This document shows positions 34,621 to 48,350 of a DNA stretch of 64,000 bases, in pieces. The notes beneath the pieces are model-generated. The model did no database searches, was not told the origin of the DNA, and saw nothing but the letters and a program-made list of their open reading frames with translations. Both the position numbers and the translations under genes were made by a program. This stretch comes from Aquarana catesbeiana (Eukaryota; Chordata; Amphibia; Anura; Ranidae), in assembly GCF_042186555.1 (NCBI RefSeq), contig NC_133328.1, positions 497,205,106-497,269,105 on the forward strand, given 5' to 3'. The first letter of the stretch is position 1. The number at the start of each line of letters is the position of its first letter.

Positions 34621-34925
34621 CCTCCCTGGGGTCCCCCAAGCATACCTTTTTTCTAGGGGTCTTCTGGTTGGTCAGAGAACGTCATAGGTTAATGTCTTTT
34701 CATCCATTGCATTGAACATCTCTCACGTAATGTGTAAGCACTGTTCAGTGCAGCAATGCTGTCAGCTTAAGCTATGTGACACGGAGGATGGATCTATGAA
34801 AGCTCGAGCTCAAAGGAAGTGATTGATACTTATTTTGGTTATGAAGATTTGTAACATTGAATGGGGGAAAAGCATTGCTGCAGTGGACAGCCCTGGGATA
34901 AAGGTGAATTTTGCCGCAAAAGCTG

Positions 34926-34958
<33 letters not shown>

Positions 34959-35114
34959 ATTACTAGGCTAATTATTGTAATATTTTTGAAGCTGGAGTTT
35001 ATCTTTATCTTTAAATTTCTCCTAAAAATATTCTCCTGAAAAATCTCCATGAAAATTTAGCAAACAGTAATTTATGCTGCTTATTCTGTTTGTTTTAATT
35101 ACAGACAAACTTAA

Positions 35115-35720
35115 CCACTTCCCCCTTGCCATATAGCAGGATGACGGCCGGTAAGTTGTTGTATTATCCTGACTGGGCGTCAAATGACGTCCAGCAGGAT
35201 AAGTCGCTAGTGCGTGCCCACGGGGGCGTGCAGGGGGCGATTGGTGGTGTGGTGTGTCAGTCTGCATCTCCGATCCCTGTAAAGAGCCTATGATGTAGGC
35301 TCTTTACCATGTGATCAGCTGTGTCCAATCACAGCTGATCAAATGGTAACCAGGAAGTGCCATTTTTCGGCTTTTCCTCTACTCGCGCTGACAAGGCACG
35401 AGTAGAGGAGAGCCGATTGGCTGCTCTCCTGAGGGGGGGGGTCTGCGCTGATAATCACTGCGTTGATTATCAGTGTAGACCCATCGAGGGTTCCCACTAG
35501 AGCCCACCAGGGATGCCAATCTGTGCCCATTAGAAATGCAAATCTGTGCCCATCAGTGATTGCCTGTCGGTGCCTCCGAATCAGTTGCCTATCAGTGCCC
35601 ACCAGTGCCGCCTATCAGTGCCCACCAGTGCTGTCTATCAGTGCCGCCTATCAGTGCTGCACATAAACGCCTCATCAGTGCCCGTCAGTGATACTACATC
35701 GTACACCTCATTATTATTTT
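35115..35720. repeat. Member of the TTAACCACTT family, right end lost
   Basis: TTAA (35111-35114) then CCACTTCCCCCTTGCC. It carries GTGATCAGCTGTGTCCAATC and hairpin arms CTCTACTCGCGCTGA/GCACGAGTAGAGGAG, followed by degenerate CAGTGCC-type tandem units (35500-35680) related to the minisatellite at 15222. Confidence 0.6.
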
Positions 35721-36477
35721 TTATTCCCCTTTATTTTAGAAAAACTGCAAACTTTTCTGTAAGTTAGATGCTTTTTAGGATATCTCAGACGTTAAAGCCT
35801 AAGTTTCGCTAAAACCAAAAACACAAAAATCAGCACAATGGATATACCATTTGATGTATACCTTTTGCTTATTCTACTTTTTAGGAGAAATCTACTGCCA
35901 CCATATTCTTCCCATGTGGCAGGGGTTAATACAACTAAAGGGCTGTCAGGAGCTCTCATAAATCCCCCATTCATAGAATACAGCTTCTATGAATGGAGGG
36001 GGTGCAGCTATCAATCATCTGCCCTTCCCTCATTCATACAGTAGATCCTGTGTCATTCATGTTTCTGATTTTAGCTGAATATGGGCTTTATTTTTATTTT
36101 CCTATTGGTCCCTCGTCCTCTGTGTGTCATAGCTAGATAGGTCAGATCTAGTTAAAAAGAAAACAACTTGTTTGTATTGCTTTGAGTAAGCTGTGCAGTC
36201 AATCTGCATGTTTCAATGAGGGGGCCTTCAGCTAGAATTCACATTATCTGCTTTCTTCCTGCAATGCAATAGACACACAAGTTGAATTCTTTGCAGGATT
36301 TCTACCAATGTTTAACAAACATCCTAATGTAAAAATAGAGAAGAGTTCTTTAATCAGCTGACAATGTTGAGACCAAAAATTTAGATTAGACGTTATGATC
36401 ATTTACTTGACTGATGTGTGTACAAATAGGGCAAACATGCCTATTTACATATCTATACAATTTCTTTTCTCTCTTAG

Positions 36478-36644
36478 TCTTCCACCCAGTTGAGTGTTCC
36501 TATTGCCACAATGAGAGCATGATGGGTTTCCGCTATCGCTGCCAGCAGTGTCACAATTACCAGCTCTGTCAGGATTGCTTTTGGAGGGGACATGCCAGTG
36601 GTTCCCATAGCAACCAGCACCAAATGAAAGAGTACACATCATGG
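36478..36644 (+). CDS. DTNA: Alpha-dystrobrevin exon, ZZ zinc finger
   Basis: This 167-nt exon is preceded by TTTCTTTTCTCTCTTAG and followed by GTAAGA. Two bases complete Val, then it reads [40 protein letters not shown] and [15 protein letters not shown], ending in phase 0. Zinc ligands visible in order are CSYC, CQQC, CQDC and the His pair in [10 protein letters not shown], i.e. a complete ZZ finger in one exon. In the family this module, with the EF-hand-like region, contributes to binding within the dystrophin complex. No key residue is lost. Confidence 0.97.
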
Positions 36645-38212
36645 GTAAGAGGGGGCTCACAGGGTTCTGAGCTACGCCACAGAAGAGAGACACAGGAGGG
36701 GATTAACCCAGAAAGATAGGGAAACCAGCACGCTATATATTTGGTGAGGGGAGATTATCACTCCGATAATTGATAATTTATCAACCAACTGGTGTTTGTG
36801 TACAGATAAATGGATTAAGAGTGAGTATTTCATATCGCTTGTGTGTTGAGTTTACCTAAATGTGTGGTACTTGAAGAGCTAGGGCTAAAATTCAGAAGAA
36901 AGGAAACTAGATATGTTTGCCTTTTTGTTGTTTTTTTATTGCTATTTAGCAGTTAAAAGTAGAGTTGAAGCTTAGTATTGTAACATTACCATCAGGTTTT
37001 AAAAATCTTTTTAGAATCACCAAACATCTGAAGTCGAAAAGTTATAAAGCATCACCATAGAGGAAAAAAGACAATTGGCAATTTGGTGGTACTTATCACT
37101 AAATCTGGCAGATAACGTAGAAAGGGTTGCATTTTTGATATACATCTCTTTCAAATAATGAACATTTTTATTTTTGTTGGAAGTAGTTTTTTGAGAACCT
37201 TGTTTCTCATTTGCTATTATTAACAATAATCATTTTAAGTTTTTTAAAATATTTTTTTCATCTTATGGGCAGCAATTCACTAAAAATGTATAAACCAGTA
37301 AAATGGTCAGCATTCACGTTTGTCAACACATATTACACAAGCTAATTTAAAAGCTACCTTTATTACACTGGTAGCAGGGGTCTCCAGCAAAATTTGTGGT
37401 GACCATTTTTTTTTTAAACCAGAAAAAAAACCTTACTGAGATTGTACTGTGAAAACTTTTCTTGCAATCTTGTTAATTATTAAAGATGATCTGACAGAGT
37501 GTTCTGTTGGACTTGAAAGTACCTTTATGTCCCCCCCCCCCTCCTTTTTTTTTTCTCTACTTCACCAACATCATGGGGGTGGTTGTGTTGCGTGTGTTTT
37601 TTTTTTTTTTTTTTCTTTTTTCTTTTTTGCCCCCCAGGAACCCGCTGGCTGCGGGTTGTTCAAGTCAGAGTGGGTTGGCCTGGCATCTTCCTCAAAGCAC
37701 TGTGAAGAGTTAGGGATACCTGACAGGTTTGGGCTACAGTTATTAGCTAGCTGTAACTGCCCTACATGTGATGCCAAGATCCCTGTTTAGTTTGGTTACT
37801 GTTTATCATTTTGCAAATGATTGAGGCTTCTTGCGCCCCTTGGGGGTTTTGACTCCACAGACATGCTTGCGATCACACATTAAGACTAAATTGTGTATGA
37901 TCCTTCATGGAATTGTATCTGTTTGGCTCTTGACCTATATTTTATGTTTCTGTGGACAACTTTCTTTGTTCCTTTTATTTTTCAATGAATAAAAATGTAT
38001 TATGGGGAAAAAAAATATTAAAGGTGAACATTTAGATAAAACCAAAAAAAAACAAAAGCTAAGGTCTTGATTGCCCATGTGTTCAAAATGTGAATGGAAG
38101 CCACACACTGGAATCAAAGGGTGTCTGCTAGTGCCAATGAGAACGAAAGTGTCCCCAGGACATCGCCATGGCTCTTTACATGTCTTTATATTATATTTTT
38201 TCTTCTTTGCAG
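36645..38212. other. Intron between ZZ and linker exons
   Basis: AT-rich with T runs near 37598-37625. It ends in a good acceptor (TTTTTTCTTCTTTGCAG). No repeat family is recognised. Confidence 0.5.
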
Positions 38213-38337
38213 AAATCTCCAGCAAAGAAGCTTACTAATGCACTTAGCAAGTCTTTAAGCTGTGCTTCCAGTCGCGAGCCTCTGCACCCAATGTTTCCCG
38301 ATCAACCGGAGAAGCCTCTAAACCTGGCTCACATTGT
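38213..38337 (+). CDS. DTNA: Alpha-dystrobrevin exon after the ZZ finger
   Basis: This 125-nt exon is preceded by TCTTCTTTGCAG and followed by GTGAGT. It reads [41 protein letters not shown] and two bases of Val (phase 2 out). [20 protein letters not shown] identifies alpha rather than beta dystrobrevin. It begins the flexible linker towards the alternatively spliced and coiled-coil, syntrophin-binding part. The next coding exon is not found in the remaining 25.6 kb, so the downstream intron is long. Confidence 0.96.
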
Positions 38338-39265
38338 GTGAGTATCACGCCAGTCAGCTCTGCAGATACGTTCCTTCCATTAAAAGTTTTTGGTGAACTC
38401 CTGCACATTCTAAGAGTTTTAAAAAGTCAGGAACTAGGGTTTCCATTCAGGGGCAGCAATTGTGTATGTTGCTATGTATTGTATGTGCTGTGCATTGTGT
38501 GTAGCCTTCACGACTTGCCTGGAAACAGACTGCAACAAGCCTTTTGTATTATATCTCTTCTGCTGCTGAGCTACATATTCAAAGGAAGGTCACGAGTGAA
38601 TAAAATCTGTTTGTTTTTAGTGGCATCACACATTTCTATCTTTATTCTTTTGTGTTAGATGGGTCTACAGCACAAACAAATTGCACCATTTTATACATAA
38701 AAACCATATGAACTCCACTGGTGGATTCTTTTAAATTCAATTTAATCAAGGTAAGCCAGGAAAGTCAGGAAATGTTGATTTAACAGTTGATATGCTTAAA
38801 GATTAACTCCAGCCAACTAACTCTAGCAGAGGTACCTCTAGCAGAGGTATTATTTGGGAATCATTGCAGTTCTAAAGCAGCCACCACCAGCTAACCTGTA
38901 TTATAGGAAGTGAACCGAGTGTCAAATATGCAATACTGCAATGCAGAACTGCAGTTTGGAATTGTTGGCTTCCATTCTCCTGGCAGATGTACGTTGTACT
39001 TACACAGGAAAAAAGCAATGTTTTTTGCAAGTTCAGTTAAACAAAATAAGCATGTTTTGTACATCACAGAACGATAAGTATATACTTTAGCAGTTTGTTT
39101 TTATTTCACAGCAGTAGAACAGGATCCTGTTGAGTGATGTATACCATTATATCTGTTGTATAACAACTATAATAGAAATCAGAACTAAAACACCACAGTA
39201 ATGTGAACTGAACGTACAAGTGGTTATTGGTGCACCAGCATTTATTTTGATCAGTTATTACAGGT
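38338..39265. other. Intron start, nothing recognised
   Basis: A fragment near 38798 (TTAAAGATTAACTCCAGCC) resembles TTAA-MITE ends. No gene is seen. Confidence 0.4.
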
Positions 39266-39269
39266 ATTT

Positions 39270-39545
39270 TAATAGCACTGTACATACATATCAGTCTTTG
39301 CCCCCAAGGAGCTTACAATCTAAGTTCATCATCTCCAAGCATATATACATGCATACACATACTCGGGCCGATTTTGATTGGGGACAGCCAACAGCATGTT
39401 TCTGGAGTATGCATGTAAGCACAGTGAGAACATGCAAACTCCATGCAGATAGTGACTTGACTGGGATTTGATGCGGGGACCATAGTAAGCCATTGTTCTG
39501 TCCATTAGAGGTGTCATGGTGGAACCACACTGTGATGTCTATTGT
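39270..39545 (+). repeat. L2/CR1-type LINE or SINE 3' end
   Basis: GGAGCTTACAATCTAAG, GGGCCGATTTTGATTGGGG, GAGAACATGCAAACTCCATG and GGGATTTGATGCGGGGACC appear in the order typical of the conserved 3' tail of vertebrate L2/CR1-like retroposons. Diverged. Confidence 0.65.
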
Positions 39546-39714
39546 GAACCCTATAATGAAATCTGGAAGCACCCCAGCATCAAGTCATCTCAGACCTACG
39601 CTAACATCGTGTCTGGTAGAGGACGACCCTAATTGCAGTTTCGGATTCCAGTTTTGTCTTGGTGGGTGTTAGGGGTGGTAGACTCGCTATTTGAGGTACG
39701 AGGTGCTTACTGAC

Positions 39715-40180
39715 CAGCAGGCTCCCCCTCTTTTGCCCGACCCCCATCCCCGTTTTTTCTCCCCTTTACTTCTTTTCTTGTAACCAAGAATGAGCTCCGG
39801 CGTGTTCGCACACCCACGTGCAGAGCCCGCCAGGAAGTCGGCGCTGCGCTTATCACAGGCAGTGAGACATTTCCTGATCTCTGCAGCCGCGCATCGGAAC
39901 AATGTCTCTCTGCCTGTGATTAGCGCAGCGCAGTGCCGACTTCCTGGCGGGCTCTGCACATGGGGTGTGCGAACACGCCGGAGATCATCCTTGTAACCAT
40001 TCCACTGTTTTTTTAGAGGAATGTTGTCCCATGCTTGCCTGAGCATATCCTGCTCTAAAACCTGGATACATATTTCAGCATTCATGGTGCCTTTCCAGAT
40101 GTGTAGCCTGCCCATTTCATCCACACTAATGCACCCCCATACCATCAAATAGAACCGCAGAGAATAGCGCACACATACTG
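39715..40180 (-). pseudogene. Tc1-like transposase scrap with nested palindrome
   Basis: Minus strand 40150-39995 reads MVWGCISVDEMGRLHIWKGT then MNAEICIQVLEQDML, a transposase DDE-domain stretch between the first two catalytic Asp residues. Immediately beside it, 39795-39984 is a foldback: GTTCGCACACCCACGTGCAG, GCCCGCCAGGAAGTCGGCGC against the complementary right arm. Confidence 0.65.
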
Positions 40181-41803
40181 AAAAAAAAAAGTTACTTTCA
40201 AATCTTACAGGGCTATTTAAAAACTCCTGATCTTAATAAGTAAATATTGGGATTTAGCCACACCATATAGCCCTACCGTGCTTAAGCTCACCACTGTCTG
40301 AAAGTACCCCATTTTCAGTGGGTCCTATAGTATTCATAGAATGAAAGATAAATCCCACTTCTCTTAACCATGGGAGATAATTTCTCCTTACATGGAAGAA
40401 GTGTGCTAAAAAAAAAGTGTGCCCCTCCAACCCTTTGTTTGTACCAAACCATCAAAGGCACAGGCTTTTGAACTGAGTGCTGTTAACAAGCCTGAAGCTC
40501 CCTCCCCTCTGTAGTCCAGAGGACGTGGTGCCCATAGTTGCCAACTTTTCATTTATCCTACTGGTTGATCATAAAACTGTCATACGTGTGTCTGCACATG
40601 CTTGGATCATACATTGAGATCTGTGACTATCCTCTAACAATACAGAGTTTGCACAGATAGACAGGGCTGATTTCCAGTTATTGTTACCATTAGCAACAGT
40701 GGCCGGGTATATTAAATATCTTGTGAATGGGAATGATATTCATCTGTCAGAGCATATAATTACCTTCCGTTACTGGGAAATAAGGAGATTACCAGTTCCA
40801 TGCCATTTTTGAAATGTGTCAAATTCCAGCAATTTTGCATGGAACTGTTCATCCCAGCACTGGAGTAATATTGTTTACACAGGGAAGTTTTGGGTTGAGT
40901 GAGGTCTGCACCATAGTGGAGTGTTGTTTTATCAAAATGTTTTCATTTTTTTAACTGGGTGATGGAAATGTGGATTGCAAATGAAATGAAAGAATTTCAT
41001 GTTTTAAAATGAGTTTTTGTCCCTGAGGTGTATCCATAATATGTGCAGTTCACCCGGGCCCTGGAAGGGGATGGGGCCCACTGTGTAGTCACTCAACACA
41101 TTGTGGGTACACTCCACACTGTATACCAGCCACTTACAATCCTCTGGGAGTTATTATTCCAGCCAACAATTGACCGCTAATGCTGGGAGTATTGTTCCAA
41201 CTGGCCACTGGCCATCAGTGCTGAGAAGGGGGGGGGGGGGGGGTTATTGCTCCAACTAATGACTGACCACCAATATTTACTGATCAAAGTGCTTATTTTT
41301 GGTATAGTTGCTAGTTGCTAATTCTTTTTTGAAGTTCTTTAAGGCACACAGAAAAGCATATGTAATGAAAGCGTTTCATGTTTTTAAAAATGGTTGTGCT
41401 AACTGTTGTATTGATTCAGTTAGTTTCATTAAACCATGCTCCTTTAGGACCCTCCCACCAGCCACACTCGCCATTTAGCACAGTCCACTGTGCAAATCAT
41501 TTTTCTGCAGATAGCAATTTTTTTTTAAATGTTCATGTGTAGGTAACTACACATGGCTGTGTGACATGGCTCTCCCTTGTTGTAGCCAACTTAGGATCTT
41601 GCATATAGACCCATAGCATTCAGAAAACTCCCCCGCTTCAGGGAGTTTAAAGTCATACAGATCGCTAAATGAAAGGGTCAGCAGGAAGAAAATGTGCATA
41701 TCTAATGAGAAAATATGCCTGATGTATCTCATGTACATACAAGAATTTGCTGATGAGTCTTTGGCCTTCACTTCTTCCCCATGTCACAGAAAAAAATCAT
41801 ACC
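40181..41803. other. Intronic DNA, nothing recognised
   Basis: It contains a G run near 41230-41244. No gene or named repeat is seen. Confidence 0.4.
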
Positions 41804-41940
41804 TATAGTGGATATAAAAAGTCTACACACTGTAACAATGCCAGGTTTTGGAGATGTAAAAAATCAGAGCAAGATAAAACACTTCTGAATTTTTCCACTT
41901 TTAACGTGACTTATAACATATGCAATTCAATTAAAAATAA

Positions 41941-42518
<578 letters not shown>

Positions 42519-42599
42519 TCAATTAAAAATAAACTGAAATCTTTAAAGGGGGAACATTTTTAAAAAAAGTACAATAATGTGGTTGTGCAAATATGCTGA

Positions 42600-43330
42600 C
42601 CCCTAAACTAATACCTTAAATGTCATCAACGGTCTTTTGGGGTAGGAATCTATCTTCATGGTACATCTTGCTTTGGGAATCTCTGGCCACTCGTCCTTGC
42701 CGAAGTGTTCTAAATCTTGTGAGGGCAACTCCTATGCATAGACTTCTTCAGGCCACCCTACAGTTTTTCATATGGATTCAGGTCTGGGCTCTGGCTGGGC
42801 CATTGCAAAACATTGACCTTGATGGTGAAGCCATTCTTTTTTTGATTTGGAAGTATGCTTTGGGTAGTTATTGTGCTGAAAGATAAAATGCCTCTTTATC
42901 TTTAATTTTTTTGCAGAGGCCTGAAGGTTTTGTGCCAAAATTATTCATAAGTCCTTCCACCTTGACTAAAACCCCAGATCCAGCTGAAGAAAAATAGCCC
43001 AAAGCAAATTGCTGCCACCACTATGCTGTGGGTATGGTGTTTTTTTGGTGATGCGCAGTTTTGGTTTTGCATCACACATACTTTTTGGAATTATGGCCAA
43101 AAAGTTGAATCTTTGTCTCATCAGAACATAACACATTTTCGCATGTGCTTTTGTCAGGCTGGATGTAGGTTTTTGCTGGGCTTGTATGTTTTTCTTAGTA
43201 AGAAAAGGCTTCTGTCCTGCCACCCTACTTTACAACCCAGTCATATAAAGAATACAGGAGATTGTTGTCACATGTAGCGCACAACCAGTACTTGCCAGAA
43301 AATCCTACAGCTCCTTGACTGTTGCTTTGG
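42600..43330 (-). pseudogene. Tc1-like transposase remnant
   Basis: Minus-strand pieces include LNPYEKL in a QWPSQSPDLNPYEKL context (about 42790), the third catalytic block of DDE transposases. Upstream are GGSNLLWAIFLQLDL-like and MRQRFNFLAIIPKSMC-like frames (42966-43223) and FWPKFQK-like pieces. Numerous stops and frameshifts are present, and it is split by the hAT insertion at 43404. The N-terminal part continues at about 44021-44290. Confidence 0.6.
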
Positions 43331-43403
43331 ACCTCTAGGCAGTCTCCCGGAACAGTTTTCTTCTTGTTTTTTTATCAATTTTGAAGGAATGTCCAGTTCT
43401 TGG

Positions 43404-44020
43404 TAGAGCTGCATGATTCTGGCCAAAATGAGAATCACTTTTTTTTTGCTTAGAATAAAAAGATCATGATTCCCGCGACATAAAATCTTTCACATTATAC
43501 AAAAAAAATTGGGCTAACTTTACTGGTTAGTTTTTTTTTTTTTTTTTTAATTAAAGTAATTTTTTCCCAAAAAATTGCATTTGAAAGACCGCTGCGCAAA
43601 TACAGTGTGACATAAAATATTGCAACAACCATCATTTTATTCTCTAGGGTCTCTACTAAAAAAATATATATAATGTTTGGGGATTCTAAGTAATTTTCTA
43701 GCAAACAAAAAATGATTTTAACGTGAAACCAACAAATGTCAGCAAAAGGTTTAGTGTTTTAAGTGGTTAAACCTTCCTCGCTTACACACGCAGTGTATTC
43801 CATTTACAAATTGTTACAATGTTTAGACTTAGTTCAACTGATAAAGAATGTTGTGCTTCTTGGCAGACTGCCCAGATTTTTTCTTCCTTTTTTTTGAGGG
43901 CTGTGGCTTCAGAAGAGCAGAGAATTCTTTGCATACCAAGAATCGTGAAACACTTTTATCAAGATCGCAACGGGGAAAGAATCGCGATAATGATTCTTGA
44001 CGATTAATCGTGCAGCTGTA
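43404..44020. mobile_element. hAT-like element, perfect 8-bp target duplication
   Basis: GTTCTTGG occurs at 43396-43403 and 44021-44028. Ends are TAGAGCTGCATGATT and, in complement, TACAGCTGCACGATT. AGAATCGCGATAATGATTC-type arms follow inward. The middle (43480-43771) is a TTAA-family segment homologous to 55880-56160 (ACTATACAAAAAAATTGGG, TAATGTTTGGG). No transposase. Confidence 0.87.
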
Positions 44021-45334
44021 GTTCTTGGTAATGTGACTGTTGTGCCACATTTTCTCTCCATGTTGATGACTGTCTTCCCTGTGCCCCATGGTATAGCTAA
44101 TGCTTTTCTGTACCTTCTCCTGATACGTTCCAACAATGAGATCACTTTGATTCTTTGTATGCTCTTTGTGGACCATGAATTTTGCTGTAAGAAGCAACTA
44201 GAAAAATGGCAGAAAAATCCTACTAGAACATCCAAACTTTATATGGGCTTAATCATAGTCAGTACACACCTGCCATCAATGAAAGTGACTATTATTTAAA
44301 CATCGGTTTGAATGTGATTGTTTAATTCTGAACACAGCTACATCCCTAATTATGATTGTGTGTGCACCCATGCAAACACATTATTTTACCCTTTTTTTTA
44401 TCACCATTTACCCTTTCGCACCTAAGGGTAAAACAAATATTAATGCCTAAGCACAATTTTGTAACTTTGACATGTGTAAAATCGTACATATCATCACAAC
44501 TACTTTGTGCATCCAGGTAGATTATACCATTTTTTTTTCAGGACAAATTGGGCTTTCATTTGGTGGTAAATGGTAATGTATATCTCCTAATTTTTTTTAA
44601 TATCAAAGGATAACTGGCCCAAAATATATATAAAAAAAAAAAAGAAAAACATTTTTAAAATGTAGCTGTATATTTCTTGCTCCCACCATAACCTTTCACC
44701 AAGGAAAAACACAAAATAAATTCTCCTGTTCCTGACAATCGCATTGATACGTCATATGTGTATGTTGTTGTTTGGACTCGTAGTACACCCCAGAAAAAAT
44801 AGTGCGCATTTTGCCTTTTTTTATTCCCACATACTTAAACACACTGACACTGATGCAAATAGAAAAAAAAAAGTGCATGTGCGGGTGGCCAGAGCGGATG
44901 CAAGCCTAGACCACTCCGCACACCCCTGGCACATAGAGCCTCTTTCAGCAGCCCTCCTATCCTGCTCGTTCCAGCACTATACCGGGTCGGTGGGCACATA
45001 CAGCGGAGACCCGTTTCATGCTCACCTGGCTAGCGGGGAGGACCTATGGCAGCATTTCGTATGTGCCTTGTGGGTCTGCAAAAGGATCCAAAATGGTGTC
45101 TGGCTATAGCTACATGCAGACAGGGAAGGGGCAGCAGCAGCCACAGTCACAGAAGAACAAGGGGCAGTCCCCTGGCCATGGGTCACACAGTGTTGGTTCC
45201 CTCACAGCAATCCAGTCCTCAAGGGAGCTGGCAGATTGTCCCTGTCCGTCATCCAGCCCTGCCAGATCCTTTCCCAGGCCTCTATACCTTCTCCGGACCA
45301 TGCTTCCCATACCTCATTTGCTCTGGAAAGAGAT

Positions 45335-46256
45335 ATGGCAGATATGTTCCTCAGTCAGACTAGTGGCCAGCATGTGGAAACTGACAGTCCTGAGAGATCC
45401 CCAGCTCCTTTACTTGCACCATTATCATACTCTCCAAATACTATACTTCTTGCCCACTTTGTGGATATGTTAAAAAGGGAGTTAGGGAAAGCCACCTCTA
45501 AATTGACCTCCGACCTGAAGCAAGATTTCCAGGATTTGGGGTGTCGTCTAGAAAGCATTGAATCCAAAGTTGATGACACTGTCCATAGAGTGGCACAAAA
45601 CACTACCCTGATTACTGAACTCCACGATCATCTGGAGGAAGCTTACAGTAAAATTGACGATCTTGAAAACCGCGCCAGGTGATATAATTTTCGCATTGGT
45701 GGTTTGGCAGAAACAGTTAATGATATCACCTCTATCACTTCCTCACTGATGCAATCAGCTGTCCCAAATATTGATGAAACCCACATGGAGATTGATCGCA
45801 TTCACAGGGCCCTAGTCCCTCTGAAACCTGACGGGCCTCCCTGGGCCGTGATTTTGAAGCCTCATTTCTTCAGGGTCAAGGAAGTGGTCATGCAGTATGC
45901 CAGGGAACATCCAGACCTGGAAGTTGAAGGCTATAAAATTCAGATCTTTGCAGACATTTCCTAAGCTATCATTCAAAAAAGAAGAGCGTTTAAACCTTTG
46001 CTTTCCTCTCTGGTTCAACGTGACATTCGATAGCGATGGAACTATCTTTTTCGTCTACAATTTACATATAACAGGTCATATGCCTTCTCTACATTCGCCG
46101 ATGGTGAAAAGATCTTGCTGAAGTTGGGATTCATCTCTCATAATCGCTCGTCTCAGGACCAGTCAAGACCCAGTGGTCCTCTTCCTCCACTTTCACCCCA
46201 CCTTTGGTCTTCCCCATCGTCAAGGAAATCTGCAACCCCAGGCCAAGTTATCTGAA
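45335..46256 (+). pseudogene. L1-type ORF1 (RNA-binding chaperone), broken
   Basis: ATG at 45335 (MADMFLSQTSGQHVET) opens a coiled-coil stretch (about 45440-45680, KRELGKATSKLTSDLKQDF, ESIESKVDDTVHRVAQ, HLEEAYSKIDDLENRAR). A stop at 45680 follows. Then come the RRM-like part NFRIGGLAETVNDITSI, HMEIDRIHRALVPLKPDGPP and FRVKEVVMQYAREHPDLEVE, another stop at 45961, and a C-terminal piece ending at 46256. The RIHRALxPKP block is the L1 ORF1p signature. It would coat L1 RNA in the cytoplasm; here it is dead. Confidence 0.82.
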
Positions 46257-48350
46257 GACTTCCTGATTGATGCCAGTTAATTTGCCTTTTTGTTTTTTAG
46301 TTTTTTTTTTGTGTCACGGCATTGGCTTCTCAGTGGTCCTCCTATGGGATATTAGCCACTGCCTATGTTGGGTCTACCTTGACCCTGATGGTTTTTTTTC
46401 AGTCTCCGGGTCACTCTGGTATTATTGATTTTGGGACCTGCTACATTTTTTTTTTTTTTTTTATGTTCAGGAACGTTCAGGAGGGCATCTTACCTGCCAT
46501 ATACTAATCCAGTGGATTGACTCCACTGGAACCATACAACTGCTTTCTCATAATGTTCAGGTGTTGGGATCTCTATCTAAGCATATTAAGGTTTTTAATT
46601 ACTACAAGGGACACTTGGAAAGGGGGGGGGGGGGGTCTATTGAAGTTTTTGGTCTATTATGCCCCAACATGAACCAGGTGGCTTTGTTCCACTCCTTACT
46701 CCGATCTTTGGCGCAAGAGTTTGAGGGAGATGTTATCTTGGCTGGTGATTCTTATCTAGCGTTAGACCATACATTAGACGAATCCCACTTGTCTCAACTT
46801 CAATCCCCTCCTAAACAAAGCTGAAAACTTGCTCAGCTGTTACATCACCATGACCTTGTTGATGCTTGGAGGGAGGCCAACCCTACCACTCGAGACTATT
46901 GCCACTTTTCTAGAGCTCATAATTGTAATTCAGGTATCGATCATGTATTTCTCCTCTCGGGCTGTTACCCAAATTGATTGCGGTTAAGAGGATGTCGACG
47001 CCCTGGTCTGACCATGAGCCTGTAGTACTGACATTTACTAACTTGACAATCAAATTGGCCAAATCTCACTGGAGGTTAAATGAATCTTTACTTAGTAATG
47101 TATCTTACTGCCTAGATATCATTACTCGCTTAAAAGCTTACTTTGATATCAATAACGCAGAGGACAGCAATCCAGCCATTAGCTGGGTGGCACACAAAGC
47201 TTCTGTACGGGATTTTTTTGATTCATTTGGCATCCAGACTTAAAAAGGCCCGTGATGAAGTGATCTTGGCTAAAATGAAGGAATATAAAATCCTAGCTGT
47301 CCAACACAAACGTTCTCCACATCCAGACTTGTTGATCAAACTTGAACAGGCCTGTACAGAACTCAATATCTGCCTCACTACGAAGGCAGAGAAATGTCTA
47401 CTTTGGGCCAATCATACGTTTTTTACCTGGCGTGATCGACCGGGCTCACTGCTGGCACATAAACTTACCCCCAACATAAACATACAGCTCTCTCAAAAAT
47501 TAGACTCTTAGAGGGCAATCTCTCCCAAAACCCACATAAAGTTCTTCAGGAATTTCAAAATTTCTATACTAAACTATACACTCCGTCCCAGGGCCACATA
47601 CCTTCTTCTATCAGTGACTTCCTACATACCTTGGCTCTGCCGTCTCTCACAGAATCTCATGGACCAACCCATTACATGTGAAGAAATATATACAGCACTA
47701 TTAAAAATGTTATCTTTACAATCACCTGGCCCTGATGGCCTCCCCAACAATTGTTATAAAAAGTTATCTGAACAGTTGGCTCCTCATATCGCTCTCTATT
47801 TTAATTCCCTGCGAGATGGTAGAGAAGTTCTTTTAGATGAAAATAGGGCTTACATTAGCGTCATACTCAAACCAAATAAAGACTTCACTGATATCTTTAA
47901 CTACTGCCCTATTTCATTGACTAATTGTGATCTCAAAATTCTGACAAAACTTTTAGCTTTACGTCTCGGTAAATTTCTACCTCAATATATCCATAAAGAC
48001 CAAGGCTTTATAAACCAACGCCAAACATTAGATCAGATTCGTTGGTCTATAACACTGATTTCTGCAGTACATTCTAGATGGGATGCCCTTTAGTCTCTGG
48101 AACTCTTACTTCTTTTATTGGACCTTCAAAAGGCCTTTGATAGCTTGAATTGGGACTACTTTTTTACCACTTTAGAGGTCTTTGGATTTGGTTCTACTTT
48201 TATCTCATTACTAAAAATGCTTTATAGTAATCCATCGGCCCAGGTCTCCATTCGGGGTTATAGGTCATTATTATTCCCTATCCGACGTGGGACAAGACGG
48301 GGCTGTCCACTATCCCCATTATAGCAATTGAGCAGTTAGCTGTAGCAATT

